Assembly: GCF_001613105.1 (NCBI RefSeq)
Contig: NZ_BDBS01000012.1
Span: 1-64,000, forward strand
Source of the DNA: Nocardia pseudobrasiliensis NBRC 108224
Lineage (GTDB): Bacteria > Actinomycetota > Actinomycetes > Mycobacteriales > Mycobacteriaceae
Reading direction: 5' to 3'
Length of the DNA: 64,000 nt
Of this stretch, positions 8,494 through 17,357 are shown one piece after another. The first letter of the stretch is position 1. Each line of letters opens with the position of its first letter. The translations under genes and the position numbers were made by a program. The notes below the pieces were generated by a model that made no database searches, was not told the origin of the DNA, and worked only from the letters and a program-made list of their open reading frames with translations.

Positions 8494-9687
8494 ATGGGGC
8501 AGGCGCTTCGGGAGTTGGACCCGCGGGTTTCGGCGGGGGCGACCTTCGGCGCGGAGCTGCGGGCACGTCGGCTGGCCCGCGGTCGATCGCTGCGCGAGCT
8601 GGGACGGATAGTCCTGGTCAGCGGCGAATTATTGGCCAAGATCGAGAAGGCACAGCGGCGGCCGCGTCCGGATCTGGTGCAGCGGCTGGATATCGCCCTG
8701 GACGCGCACGGTGACCTCGTCCGATCCGCGGCCCCGCTGTTCGCCGTGGACCGCCCGCAGGTCCGCCCGCCGACACTGCATCCCGACAGCGCCGAGGTCG
8801 AATTGCGGCGGGTGATCGACGATGTGCGAGCCACCGATCACACCCTGGCGGCGGATCGGCTCGCGGAACTGATGGCCTTTGCCGGGGCGGCTGCCGCGGT
8901 GGACGGTTCGGGCCTGGCCGTCCCGGAGAAGACCTCGCTGCGGCGCACGGTGGCCGAGGCGCATCAGCTCGCCGGCTGGATGATGTTCGATCGCGGCGAT
9001 CAGCCGGGGGCCGAGCGCATGTTCGCCGACGCGCGGGACGCGGCGGCCCAGGCGGGCGCGGCCGATCTCGTCGCCTATGTGCTCGGGCCGAGCGCCGCGT
9101 ACTCCAATATCTGGTGCGGTAATCCGGAATTGGGGGCCGAGCGCGCCTATGGCTCGCTGGCCTGGGCGCGACGCAGCGGCAATCGGCGACTGGCGGCATT
9201 CGCCGCGGCGGTGGCGGCCCGCGCCCACGCCCGGCTGGGCGAGAACGAACTGTGCCTGCGCATGCTCGACGAATCGGAATCGGAATTGAACCGGCATGTG
9301 GCGGCCGAATCCGATCCCGGCTGGCTGTCGGTATTCGACGAGGCCACCCTCGCCGGATACCGCGGGCTGTGCCTGTTGGATCTGGGCGAACCGCGAGCGG
9401 CGATCGAGGAATTGCGGCAGGAAGAGGAGGCCAGCTCGCCGCTGTTCGTGCGCAACCGCATCATCTGGCGGCTCGAATCCGCCCGCGCTCACCTGCAACT
9501 CGACGAATTCGAGCCCGCCTGCACCGCGATCGAGACGGCTCTCGATCACGCCGAACCCGGTGCGGCCACACCGCGCGTCGTGCGGGTGTTCCACGACGTC
9601 GATCTGCGACTGCGCGCCAGTCGCAGCACCCGGACCACAGACGACACCTCGGAACGGCTGCGCGGATTCATCGTGGCGAACGAGTGA
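8494..9687 (+). CDS. XRE-family transcriptional regulator with TPR-like C-terminal domain
   Basis: 397-residue probable DNA-binding regulator. An N-terminal helix-turn-helix of the Cro/C1 type spans about 16-75 (GAELRARRLARGRSLRELG, then SGELLAKIEKAQRRPRPD). The remaining 300 residues are alpha-helical and Ala/Leu/Glu-rich, resembling the tetratricopeptide domain of many actinobacterial XRE regulators. The ATG at 8494 has no properly spaced ribosome site; AATAAT lies 6 nt upstream, so the message may be leaderless. It is divergent from the symporter pair, which it may control. Its 3' end overlaps the serine-hydrolase gene by 20 bases. Confidence 0.75.
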   Translation: MGQALRELDPRVSAGATFGAELRARRLARGRSLRELGRIVLVSGELLAKIEKAQRRPRPDLVQRLDIALDAHGDLVRSAAPLFAVDRPQVRPPTLHPDSAEVELRRVIDDVRATDHTLAADRLAELMAFAGAAAAVDGSGLAVPEKTSLRRTVAEAHQLAGWMMFDRGDQPGAERMFADARDAAAQAGAADLVAYVLGPSAAYSNIWCGNPELGAERAYGSLAWARRSGNRRLAAFAAAVAARAHARLGENELCLRMLDESESELNRHVAAESDPGWLSVFDEATLAGYRGLCLLDLGEPRAAIEELRQEEEASSPLFVRNRIIWRLESARAHLQLDEFEPACTAIETALDHAEPGAATPRVVRVFHDVDLRLRASRSTRTTDDTSERLRGFIVANE

Positions 9688-10975
9688 GGGGGTAGGTGGC
9701 CCAGCGCAATACGGTGCCCGCCTCGGTGCGGCCGACGATCATGCGTTCGCCCCGGAGGCGGCCCTCGACCGTGCGATAGGAATCGGGAGCGTAGGCGACG
9801 AAGCGACTGTCGGAGTTGTCCGGATCGTCGACGAGATGGGCGTGCAGGCCGTCGTGCCGCCAGGTGAACACGGTCTCCTGGGATTCGGACCACCAGCGGC
9901 CGAGAATTTCGGCGATCTCCGCGGGGCACGGCGGTGTCGGGGGCGTGACCGCCGCCGCGGCCGGGGGCCGCAGGGCGGCAACCTGATCGGCGATATCGGC
10001 GGTGACTTCGGTCAACGTAATACCGTGCGTGGCATTGGTGCAGGCCACCACCACGGTCCCGACCTCCCGATCGGTGCTCAGGGCCGCGTGGAAACCGGGC
10101 ACCGATCCGGTATGCCCGGCCAGGATGTGATCGCCGCGGCGATCGAGAATCAGACCCAGCCCCCAGCCCTGGGTCCACGCGCGGGTGTCGACCATGACCT
10201 GCGCGGTGTGCATCGCGTCGACGACCGATTCGGGCACGACATCGGGTTCCGCGCCGATGAGCGCATTGCCCCAGCGCAGCAGATCGGCCGGGGTGGACCA
10301 CAATTGGCCCAGCACACCGACCGACGCCATATCCATCACCGGTTCCCGATGGAAGGCGACGGCGAACGGATCGATGCGATACCCCACGGCCGCGTCCGGC
10401 GTCGGCTGCCACGTCGTGCGATTCATCCCCAGCGGCATCAACAGGGTCTCGTCGATCAGATCGGTACAGCGCGAGCCGGTGACGTACTCGACGATCGCGC
10501 CGATCGTGGCGTATCCGAGATTGGAGTACTGCCAGCGCTCGCCCGGTTCGGCCACCATCTCCACGCGGGTCAACGCCTCGCGGAATTCGGCATCGGACGG
10601 TCCCCGCATCGACTCCCACATGTCGACGGGGATCTCGCGCTGAATGCCCCCGCAGTGGGCCAGCAGCATGCGCAGGGTGACCGGTCCGAACGAGGTGGCG
10701 GGCAGATAGTGCCCGACCGTGGCGTCCAGATCGAGATGGCCCTGCTCGACCAGGCGCAGCGTCAGGGCCGCGGTGAAGGTCTTGGTGATCGAGCCGATCC
10801 GGTACGCGGCATCGGGACCGGCGGGGACGGCGTGTTCGACATCGGCGAAACCCGTTGCGGCGGTGGCGAGCACGACATCGTGACGGGCGACGGTCACCGT
10901 CAGCCCCGGCAGGCGGTGCGCATTGCCCAACCGAACGACCCGGTCGCTGAGCGTCTTCTCGAAATCGGCGTCCAT
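9668..10975 (-). CDS. Serine hydrolase, class C beta-lactamase / DD-peptidase fold
   Basis: 435 residues. The penicillin-binding-protein catalytic set is present: nucleophile motif S62-I-T-K65, Y150-S-N152, and a GHTG triad counterpart further on. Such proteins act as esterases, peptidases or D-amino-acid hydrolases rather than true beta-lactamases. No signal peptide is seen from the chosen start, so a cytosolic enzyme is likely. The ATG at 10975 is chosen because GGAGGGG lies 4 nt upstream; longer in-frame extensions have no ribosome site. The last 100 residues form a separate C-terminal domain of unknown role. Confidence 0.8.
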   Translation of the reverse strand: MDADFEKTLSDRVVRLGNAHRLPGLTVTVARHDVVLATAATGFADVEHAVPAGPDAAYRIGSITKTFTAALTLRLVEQGHLDLDATVGHYLPATSFGPVTLRMLLAHCGGIQREIPVDMWESMRGPSDAEFREALTRVEMVAEPGERWQYSNLGYATIGAIVEYVTGSRCTDLIDETLLMPLGMNRTTWQPTPDAAVGYRIDPFAVAFHREPVMDMASVGVLGQLWSTPADLLRWGNALIGAEPDVVPESVVDAMHTAQVMVDTRAWTQGWGLGLILDRRGDHILAGHTGSVPGFHAALSTDREVGTVVVACTNATHGITLTEVTADIADQVAALRPPAAAAVTPPTPPCPAEIAEILGRWWSESQETVFTWRHDGLHAHLVDDPDNSDSRFVAYAPDSYRTVEGRLRGERMIVGRTEAGTVLRWATYPLTRSPR

Positions 10976-11079
10976 AACCCCTCCGTTCCGCATCCAAGCA
11001 TCGCACGTGACGCACCGCCGATCATGAGTACAGATCACGTTGTACGCATGAACCGTCTTCCGTCCCGGCGCGGTTCGGA

Positions 11080-11265
11080 TCACGCTGATAACGGCACCCG
11101 GCGCCGATCGGCAATGCTGCCGAGCGGCACTGGTGTAAGCAGAGCGCCGGGTGCTTCTCCAGGCGACCACGTCCGCCTGGGGGACCGCCCGCCCGACACC
11201 GGCACGAATTCGGCGATGTACCACGAGGGGTGTGCATCGCCGCGGAAGTGCCGGACGGATGTCAC
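11080..11265 (-). CDS. Candidate small protein (61 aa) coupled to the SWIM gene
   Basis: A GTG start overlaps the stop codon of the SWIM-domain gene in a GTGA junction, the same arrangement that couples other gene pairs here. The product contains HPSWYIAEFVPVSGG, resembles nothing I know, and has no membrane segment. Third-position GC is high in the first 35 codons but falls to about 75% overall. It may be the last gene of the helicase operon or a chance frame. If it is not coding, the 286 bases between 10976 and 11261 contain no gene. Confidence 0.3.
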   Translation of the reverse strand: MTSVRHFRGDAHPSWYIAEFVPVSGGRSPRRTWSPGEAPGALLTPVPLGSIADRRRVPLSA

Positions 11266-12032
11266 CGGCCGGTCAAGCCGCGATACAGCTCTCGCAGGTC
11301 GCGGAGACCGGCCTCGGCGGTTTGTTCGTCTTCGGCGGTCATGCGCAGGGCCTGTCGCAGCGGGACGGGGTCGAGGTCCTCCAGGGCAGCGCGGAAGTCG
11401 GGGGCCGGGAGGGCCGGTAACGGCGTGGTCTCGCCGTAGAGATCGTCGGAAACGGTGCTGCCGCTGTCGGATTGGACGCCGCCGATGAGGGTGTCCAGAT
11501 CCAGGCCGCGCAGCACCAGCATCGCCGAGGGTTGTTCGTCGAGTCGTTCGGCGATGATGTAGCAGACCGCGGCGACATGTTTACACGGCCAGCCCGCATC
11601 GGGGCAGGTGCAGGCGAAATCGAGTTCGGATGCCGTGGTGGGCAACAGCAGTGGGCCCAATTCCCTCGGCAGTGCGCCGGAGGCCAGCTGCGCGAGCATG
11701 CCGGGCGTGCCGCGGACCTCGTCGATGAGTTCGTCCAAGCGCTCGTCGCGCAGCTTGCGCATGGTCAGCACCGCGGTGAACGGCCGGGGCTGACTGCCCT
11801 GGACCTCCGCGGTCACCGCACCCGGCTCGAGGTGATAGGTGACCACCTGACCTGATCGGGCATAGGACCGGCCGCGCGCCAATCGCCCGGCGTCGGCGAC
11901 CTGTTCGACCGCGTCGATGAACGAACGGCCCCACCAGGTTCGGGCGAACGAGCCGCGGCGGCTGCGCGGTTCCACCCCGCCGCGTACGGGCAGGCGCTTA
12001 CCGTATTTGCTGTAGTCCTCGAACGAGCTCAC
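11262..12032 (-). CDS. SWIM zinc-finger protein, helicase partner
   Basis: 256 residues with a SWIM motif CTC-PDAGWP-CKH (pattern CxC-xn-CxH) in the second half, expected to bind one zinc and mediate nucleic-acid or protein contact. The N-terminal half contains SFARTWWGRSFIDAVE and RGRSYARSGQVV, typical of bacterial SWIM proteins encoded with SNF2 helicases. The ATG overlaps the helicase stop by 4 bases (12029-12032), so the two are translationally coupled. A joint role in DNA or RNA transactions is likely; the specific process is unknown. Confidence 0.85.
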   Translation of the reverse strand: MSSFEDYSKYGKRLPVRGGVEPRSRRGSFARTWWGRSFIDAVEQVADAGRLARGRSYARSGQVVTYHLEPGAVTAEVQGSQPRPFTAVLTMRKLRDERLDELIDEVRGTPGMLAQLASGALPRELGPLLLPTTASELDFACTCPDAGWPCKHVAAVCYIIAERLDEQPSAMLVLRGLDLDTLIGGVQSDSGSTVSDDLYGETTPLPALPAPDFRAALEDLDPVPLRQALRMTAEDEQTAEAGLRDLRELYRGLTGR

Positions 12033-14839
12033 TCACCCACCGCCTCGGGTCCGAGCGCGAACAGGTCGCGCAACTCGTCCGAACTCAGTTCGGTGATCCA
12101 GTTCTCCCCGGAGCCGACGGTCAGATTCGCCAATTCCTGTTTCCCGCCGATCATATCGTCGATGCGTTCCTCGATCGTGTCGACGCAGACGAGTTTGCGG
12201 ACCTGGACGTCACGGCGCTGCCCGATCCGGAAGGCGCGGTCGGTGGCCTGGTTCTCCACCGCGGGATTCCACCAGCGATCCAGGTGCACAACGTGATTGG
12301 CGGCGGTCAGATTCAAGCCGGTGCCACCGGCCTTGAGCGACAACAGCATCAGCGGCGGGCCGTCCTCACCCTGGAAGTTCTCGACCATCGCGTCACGGCC
12401 CGCCTTGGACACCCCGCCGTGCAGGAACGGGATCGCCGTGCCGAACCGCTCGCTCAGATACGGCGCGATCAGTTCGCCGAATTCCCGGAACTGGGTGAAC
12501 AGCAGGGCACGCTCGCCGTCGGCGACCACCGATTCCAGTACGTCCTCGACCAGGGCCAGCTTGCCGGAACGATGCTGTCCACGGCGCAGGACCGACGAGC
12601 CGTCGCCCAGGAAATGGGCGGGGTGATTGCACACCTGTTTGAGGCGGGTCAGCGCGCCGAGCACCGCACCCTTGCGCGCCATTCCTTCGGCCCCTTTGAG
12701 TTTGGCCACCATATCGTCGACCACTGCCTGATACAGGGCGGCCTGTTCCACGGTCAGATTGGCGCGCACGGTCATCTCGATCTTGTCCGGCAGATCGGAG
12801 ATGACCGCGGGATCGGTCTTGACCCGGCGCAGCACGAACGGCGCGGTGATGGCGCGCAGGCGGCTGATGGCGTTCTCGTCGCGCTCGCGTTCGATGGGAA
12901 TGGCGAAGCGGGCGTGGAATTCCGAAGCCTTGCCCAGAAGTTTCGGGGCGGCGAAATCGAGGATGGAGCGCAGCTCCTCGAGCCGGTTCTCCACGGGAGT
13001 TCCGGTGAGCGCCAGGCGATGTCGCGCAGGCAGCGTGCGGGCGGCGCGGGCCTGGCGGGTATTGGCGTTCTTGATGTGCTGCGCCTCGTCGAGCACGATG
13101 CGTTCCCACGGCTGGCGCTTCAGCTCCTCGGCGTCGCGGGCCAGCAGGGCGTAGGTGGTGATCACCAGATCCGAATCCGATACGGCCGCATCCAGTTCCG
13201 CGTCCTTGCGGCGGCCCGCCCCGTGGTGGACCAGCACGCGCAGGTCGGGGGCGAAGCGTTCGGCCTCGCGCTGCCAGTTGCCGACCACCGACATGGGGCA
13301 GACCAGAAGCGTTGGCTCGACCGGCTTTTCGGCGTTCTCCCGTTCGTGCGCCAGTAGGGCCAGGACCTGGATCGTCTTACCCAGACCCATATCGTCGGCC
13401 AGGATCGCACCGCAGTTGAGCCGGTTCATGGTCGCCAGCCACGACAGTCCGCGCCGCTGATAGGGCCGCAGCTCCGCCTTCAACCCGATCGGCGGATCGA
13501 CCTCGCGGACCGATTTGGTCGACTCGAAAAGCTCTGCGGCCCAACCGGATGCACTGACCTGCTCGATCGGCACCCGATCGATTCCGGCCGATCCGATCTC
13601 GCCGAGGAATTGGGTCAGCGTGCCGACGGTCTCGTCGGTGCGGCCGCCGAGATAGGCCGCGGCGGCCGCGAGCATTCGATGATCGGCCTGCACCCACTGG
13701 CCGCGCAGCCGCACCAGATCGGATTTCGACTGCACCAGCCGCGACATCTCGGCGGGGGTGAGCACCATATCGCCGAGGGCCAATTCCCAACGGTAGGACA
13801 CCAAACCGCTGAGGCCGACCGCGGTTTCGGTGGCGGCGGGGCTCTGCACGTGGACCCGCATACTCGGGGCGACGATGCGCCACGCGCGCGGCAGCAGCAG
13901 CTGCACACCGGCGGCCCGCAGCACGTGCGCACCGTGCGCGACCAGGTCCTGCACGACCTGGGTGGGGAGCAGGAAATCCATACTCCGCGGGTCTCGCGGC
14001 AATTCGCGCAGCATCGGGTAGGCCTGGACGGCGGTGGTCACCTTCTCCCCCGCGGCGCGCAGCAGTCCCGGATCGCCGTGCAGCGTAACCGCTTGCGGCG
14101 CTTCACCTTCCGCGCGCATACAGACTTCCAGCCGCCACAGCGCGTCGATGCTCTCGTCGCCCTGCTCCGGTTCGTCGTCGGGTTCGAGCAGACGCAGCAC
14201 CAATTCCGGTTCGCCGACGGTGAGGCTGGTGCGCCACTCGTCGAGGGCGGTGGCCACGCGATGCGAACCGGTCTCCAGGGGCGCGTCGGCGATCAGGGCC
14301 GCCAGCAGCGGGTGGGCCGAGTCGAAGCGCGGTGCGTGCAGGCGAGTGATCGGATCGGTCAGTTCGGCGACCATATCCTCGAGGATCGCCGAGGGACGGC
14401 CACCGGCCCGCAGCGCGGGCGGCAGGGCGACGGCCAGTTCGGCCAGCCACGCGCGCTGGCGCTGCCCGCCGACCAGACGCCAGCGCACCCACCAATCGCC
14501 GTCCTGACGGGTCAGTTCCGGCACGACCCGGCCCGCGCGCACCCATCGCTCGATACCGCGCGCGACATGGCTCAGGAAGCGCAGATCCGCCGCGACGGCC
14601 GTGGCGGGCAGCGCCTGCAGCAGCACCTGGGCGGCCATATCGGGAGCCAGGGCGTGGGCGGGAACCTCCTCGTCGATGGGACCGTGCGGGCCCGTGACCA
14701 GCACGCGGGCGCGATGGCGGAAGCGGGCCGTCTGTACGATCGAACCCAGCGGAACGGGCGCGGGCGGCGAGGTGTCCCCGGAATCGGGATGACGCCACAG
14801 CAGCAAACCCGATCCCGGCGTCCACAACCCGTGCAGCAT
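12029..14839 (-). CDS. SNF2-family DEAD/DEAH-like helicase (HepA type)
   Basis: 936 residues. After a long N-terminal region of about 450 residues comes a two-lobed SNF2 motor: motif I DDMGLGKT, motif II DEAQHIKN, motif III LTGTPVENRL, and C-lobe motifs LSLKAGGTGLNLTAANHVVHLDRWWNP and DRAFRIGQRRDVQV split by short gaps. It is expected to use ATP to translocate on double-stranded nucleic acid. The ATG at 14839 is chosen over an in-frame TTG at 14851 because GGATGG lies just before it. The SWIM gene follows with overlap. Bacterial members are linked to RNA-polymerase recycling or DNA repair; which applies here is not visible. Confidence 0.9.
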   Translation of the reverse strand: MLHGLWTPGSGLLLWRHPDSGDTSPPAPVPLGSIVQTARFRHRARVLVTGPHGPIDEEVPAHALAPDMAAQVLLQALPATAVAADLRFLSHVARGIERWVRAGRVVPELTRQDGDWWVRWRLVGGQRQRAWLAELAVALPPALRAGGRPSAILEDMVAELTDPITRLHAPRFDSAHPLLAALIADAPLETGSHRVATALDEWRTSLTVGEPELVLRLLEPDDEPEQGDESIDALWRLEVCMRAEGEAPQAVTLHGDPGLLRAAGEKVTTAVQAYPMLRELPRDPRSMDFLLPTQVVQDLVAHGAHVLRAAGVQLLLPRAWRIVAPSMRVHVQSPAATETAVGLSGLVSYRWELALGDMVLTPAEMSRLVQSKSDLVRLRGQWVQADHRMLAAAAAYLGGRTDETVGTLTQFLGEIGSAGIDRVPIEQVSASGWAAELFESTKSVREVDPPIGLKAELRPYQRRGLSWLATMNRLNCGAILADDMGLGKTIQVLALLAHERENAEKPVEPTLLVCPMSVVGNWQREAERFAPDLRVLVHHGAGRRKDAELDAAVSDSDLVITTYALLARDAEELKRQPWERIVLDEAQHIKNANTRQARAARTLPARHRLALTGTPVENRLEELRSILDFAAPKLLGKASEFHARFAIPIERERDENAISRLRAITAPFVLRRVKTDPAVISDLPDKIEMTVRANLTVEQAALYQAVVDDMVAKLKGAEGMARKGAVLGALTRLKQVCNHPAHFLGDGSSVLRRGQHRSGKLALVEDVLESVVADGERALLFTQFREFGELIAPYLSERFGTAIPFLHGGVSKAGRDAMVENFQGEDGPPLMLLSLKAGGTGLNLTAANHVVHLDRWWNPAVENQATDRAFRIGQRRDVQVRKLVCVDTIEERIDDMIGGKQELANLTVGSGENWITELSSDELRDLFALGPEAVGE

Positions 14840-15013
14840 TCGTCCATCCAATCAGCCGCCACCGACACGACGCCCCCGACCTCGGACGATCCGGCGGCTC
14901 GCGGCTCTTTCTTTCTGCCGCGGCACGGAACATACTTGAATATCCCCAGGTCACAGGTAATGCATGGATAATCCGCGCCGCCCGGTCGGCGCATCTGGAG
15001 GAGGGCAGCGACC

Positions 15014-15376
15014 ATGACCATTCTGCTCCAGGTCCTCGAGCAGAGTTTTACGCCGACCACGCCATGGGAACGGCGAAAATTCACCTTCGTGGACACCTCG
15101 AAGATCGTCGGCATGCGCCTGGACGGACAATCCGGAGTATGGCTCGATCTGTCGCGGCCCGGGGAATCGCAGCGACTCGCCCGCACGATCGACCCGCGCG
15201 ATGCCATCACCTTCCTGCTCACAACCTTCGCCAAGATCGCCGAATGCGAGGACCGGGGCGGGTCCTGGCTGATCGGACACGACGGGGTGCGGTCGGATTC
15301 GATCGCGGCGTCGCGGTTCCCACCCGCGGCGGCCGAACTTCCGGCCGATGAATTGCTCGCGCGGGCATGGCTGTAG
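15014..15376 (+). CDS. Conserved-looking hypothetical protein (120 aa)
   Basis: Soluble 120-residue protein without signal peptide or membrane segment. GGAGG precedes the ATG with good spacing, and codon use is normal for the window, so it is very probably real. Features include a basic WERRKFTF segment, DLSRPGESQRLARTIDPRDAI, and a single Cys. I do not recognise the family. It stands between the divergent helicase operon and the HNH lipoprotein gene; 14852-15013 upstream holds only its promoter region and that of the helicase. Confidence 0.7.
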   Translation: MTILLQVLEQSFTPTTPWERRKFTFVDTSKIVGMRLDGQSGVWLDLSRPGESQRLARTIDPRDAITFLLTTFAKIAECEDRGGSWLIGHDGVRSDSIAASRFPPAAAELPADELLARAWL

Positions 15377-15420
15377 GCATCCGCACGAGGCTGTCGGTGG
15401 TCTCGGGTAGAACCTGAGGC

Positions 15421-16122
15421 ATGCGATGGGGGAGCTTCGGTGGGTGGTTCGCGGCGGGCGTCGTCGCGATGTTGGTGACGGCGTGTTCGGTGCTGGGCGA
15501 GGATCCGCCCGCGCCGGGTAGTCCCACGCGCGCGGAATTGGAGACGCTGCTCGCGGCGGTGCGGGTGATCGAGGCCCGTCCGCCGCTGCGCGGTTACGAG
15601 CGCGGCTGTCATTCGGGTCAGGCCTGCGTCTTCGGTCCCGCGTGGACCGACGCCCAGGACGCCCCCGGTGGCCACGACGGCTGCGATTCCCGAAACAATG
15701 TGCTGGCCAAGCAATTACGCGAGGTCCGCTTCCGACCCGGCACCCACGACTGTGTCGTAGCCACCGGCCTGCTCGACGACCCCTACACGGGCAGAACCAT
15801 CCCCTTCGACCGCAACGATCCACGCGCGATCCAGATCGACCACGTCTATCCCCTGGCCGCCGCCTGGGCCATGGGCGCCTCGAATTGGCCACTCCCCCAA
15901 CGTCTCCGCTTCGCCAACGACATCACCGACAACCTCCTCGCGGTAGACGGCGAAACCAATGAGGCCAAGGGCGACCGCACCCCCGCCGACTGGCTACCGC
16001 CCGCCCACCCCTACCGCTGCTTCTACGCGGGCAAATACCTCACCACCGCGACCCACTACAACCTCCCCATCACCACCGCCGACCACAAAACCCTCCACCG
16101 CACAGCCACCAACTGCCCATAA
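15421..16122 (+). CDS. HNH-type endonuclease-family lipoprotein (DUF1524-like)
   Basis: 233 residues. The N-terminus is a lipoprotein signal: hydrophobic segment then LVTA-C22. The nuclease-like core contains D140-H141 (IQIDHVYPLAAAW), then FANDITDNLLAV and NEAKGDRTPADWLPP, matching the His-Asn pattern of DUF1524/HNH proteins. Four or more cysteines suggest disulfides outside the cell. Expected location is the outer face of the membrane, perhaps for DNA degradation. TAGAAC about 7 nt before the ATG suggests a leaderless start. The last third switches to C/A-rich codons. Confidence 0.85.
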   Translation: MRWGSFGGWFAAGVVAMLVTACSVLGEDPPAPGSPTRAELETLLAAVRVIEARPPLRGYERGCHSGQACVFGPAWTDAQDAPGGHDGCDSRNNVLAKQLREVRFRPGTHDCVVATGLLDDPYTGRTIPFDRNDPRAIQIDHVYPLAAAWAMGASNWPLPQRLRFANDITDNLLAVDGETNEAKGDRTPADWLPPAHPYRCFYAGKYLTTATHYNLPITTADHKTLHRTATNCP

Positions 16123-16267
16123 CCACTCCCCACCCCATAACCCCACTGCCACCTCCACCCCACCAATTCCCGAGCAGCCGAACCGGTTTCCCGCCCCCAA
16201 GCACCGCCCACCGCTCACACCCAAGACTTCTCGGGCCTTCACATCGCGGCCGACATCCTCACGACCA

Positions 16268-16387
16268 CCAGCCGAAGCATCCGCCGAAACTCACACCCAG
16301 CCGAAGCATCCGCTGAAATCGCGCCCAGCCCAAGCATCCGCCGAAAATCGCGCCCACTAGCCCAAGCGCCGGTTGACGCTCGCGCCC
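16268..16387. repeat. Degenerate tandem repeat, about 28-32 bp, four units
   Basis: Units starting at 16268, 16297, 16325 and 16357 share CCAGCC(G/C)AAGCATCCG followed by CCGAAA and a CGCGCC-like end; the fourth is strongly diverged. They lie in the 365-base gap between the HNH gene and the rhodanese gene, a C/A-rich stretch in which no gene is evident. Spacing is 29, 28 and 32 bases. There are no unique spacers, so this is not a CRISPR array. Confidence 0.7.
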
Positions 16388-16448
16388 AAAGCGCGGCCAC
16401 CACCCTTGTCACGCGCCGAACAGCCCGGACCGCCCCCACCCCCATATT

Positions 16449-16481
16449 CCCCGCCCGGTCCGCCCAGCGGGCCGGGCGGGG
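16449..16481. terminator. Strong hairpin terminator after the rhodanese gene
   Basis: Arms 16449-16463 and 16467-16481 pair over 15 bp with one G-T wobble around a 3-base loop CCA. It lies 7 bases beyond the rhodanese stop codon and can serve the convergent HNH gene too. No T-tract follows, as usual in actinobacteria. Confidence 0.75.
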
Positions 16482-16487
16482 ATGCCA

Positions 16488-17309
16488 TCAGACCGTGGCC
16501 ACCGGCCGTCGAGGGTCGTTGGACCACTGCGACCAAGAACCCGGGTACAGGCTGGCCTCGATACCCGCTACCGCGAGGGCCGCCACCTGATGGGCCGCCG
16601 TTACGCCGGAGCCGCAGTAGACGGCTACCGGGCCGGGGCCCAGGGTGGTGAAGCGGGCGCGGAGTTCGTCGGGGGATTTGAAAGTGCCCTGGGGAGTGAG
16701 GTTTTCGGCGGTGGGGGCGCTGAGAGCGCCGGGGATGTGGCCTGCTCGAGGATCGATGGGCTCCACCTCGCCGCGGTAGCGTTCGCCCGCGCGGGCGTCG
16801 AGGAGCAGGCCGGACCAGGCGGCGACGCCGTCGGCGTCAACGGTCGGCATATTGCCGGTGGTGAGGACGATATTGCCGGGTTCGGGGTCGGGTTCGTTGC
16901 CGCGGGCCGACTCGCCGCCGGAACGTTCCCAGGCGGGCAGGCCGCCGTCGAGGATGCGGACGTCCTCGACGCCCGCCCAGCGCAGCAGCCACCAGGCGCG
17001 GGCCGCGGCCATACCGCCGGTGGCGTCGTAGACGACAACTGGTTCGTCGGTGCGCAGACCCCAGCTGCGGGCGCATTTCTGCAGGTGGGCGAGTTCGGGG
17101 AGCGGGTGGCGGCCGCGGGCGGGCGAGGGCGGGGCCGCCAGTTCGGTCTCGAGGTCGACGAAGACTGCGCCGGGTATGTGGCCGTCCAGATAGTGCTGCG
17201 GCCCGTCGGGGTCGCCCAGCGACCATCGCACATCCAACAGGTGCACGCGGGACGCGTTGTCGGACAGCATTTTCCGAAGATCGTCAGCCGAGATCAATAC
17301 CGCGGTCAA
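16488..17309 (-). CDS. Sulfurtransferase with two rhodanese domains
   Basis: 273 residues. Tandem rhodanese domains: an N-terminal inactive one (HLLDVRWSLGDPDG, DGHIPGAVFVDLE) and a C-terminal catalytic one with the cysteine loop CGSGVTA. CGSGVTA loops of this type occur in thiosulfate and 3-mercaptopyruvate sulfurtransferases, which move sulfane sulfur from the donor to cyanide or thiols in the cytosol. A second such gene (sseA) lies at 56 kb with a different loop, CRIGERS. It is followed 7 bases later by a strong hairpin. Donor specificity cannot be settled by reading. Confidence 0.88.
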   Translation of the reverse strand: MTAVLISADDLRKMLSDNASRVHLLDVRWSLGDPDGPQHYLDGHIPGAVFVDLETELAAPPSPARGRHPLPELAHLQKCARSWGLRTDEPVVVYDATGGMAAARAWWLLRWAGVEDVRILDGGLPAWERSGGESARGNEPDPEPGNIVLTTGNMPTVDADGVAAWSGLLLDARAGERYRGEVEPIDPRAGHIPGALSAPTAENLTPQGTFKSPDELRARFTTLGPGPVAVYCGSGVTAAHQVAALAVAGIEASLYPGSWSQWSNDPRRPVATV

Positions 17310-17357
17310 GCCCAGCTCCTATCGTCGATCCATACCCGTGATGCGAACACCCTCACC

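Noticed and set aside
9296..11488. 730-residue rightward frame
   Set aside because: It spans antisense to the serine hydrolase and part of the SWIM gene, and its translation has no recognisable domain.
16239..16445. Leftward 68-residue frame across the 16.3-kb repeats
   Set aside because: It is generated by the repeat units themselves, has no start signal, and its translation is low-complexity.
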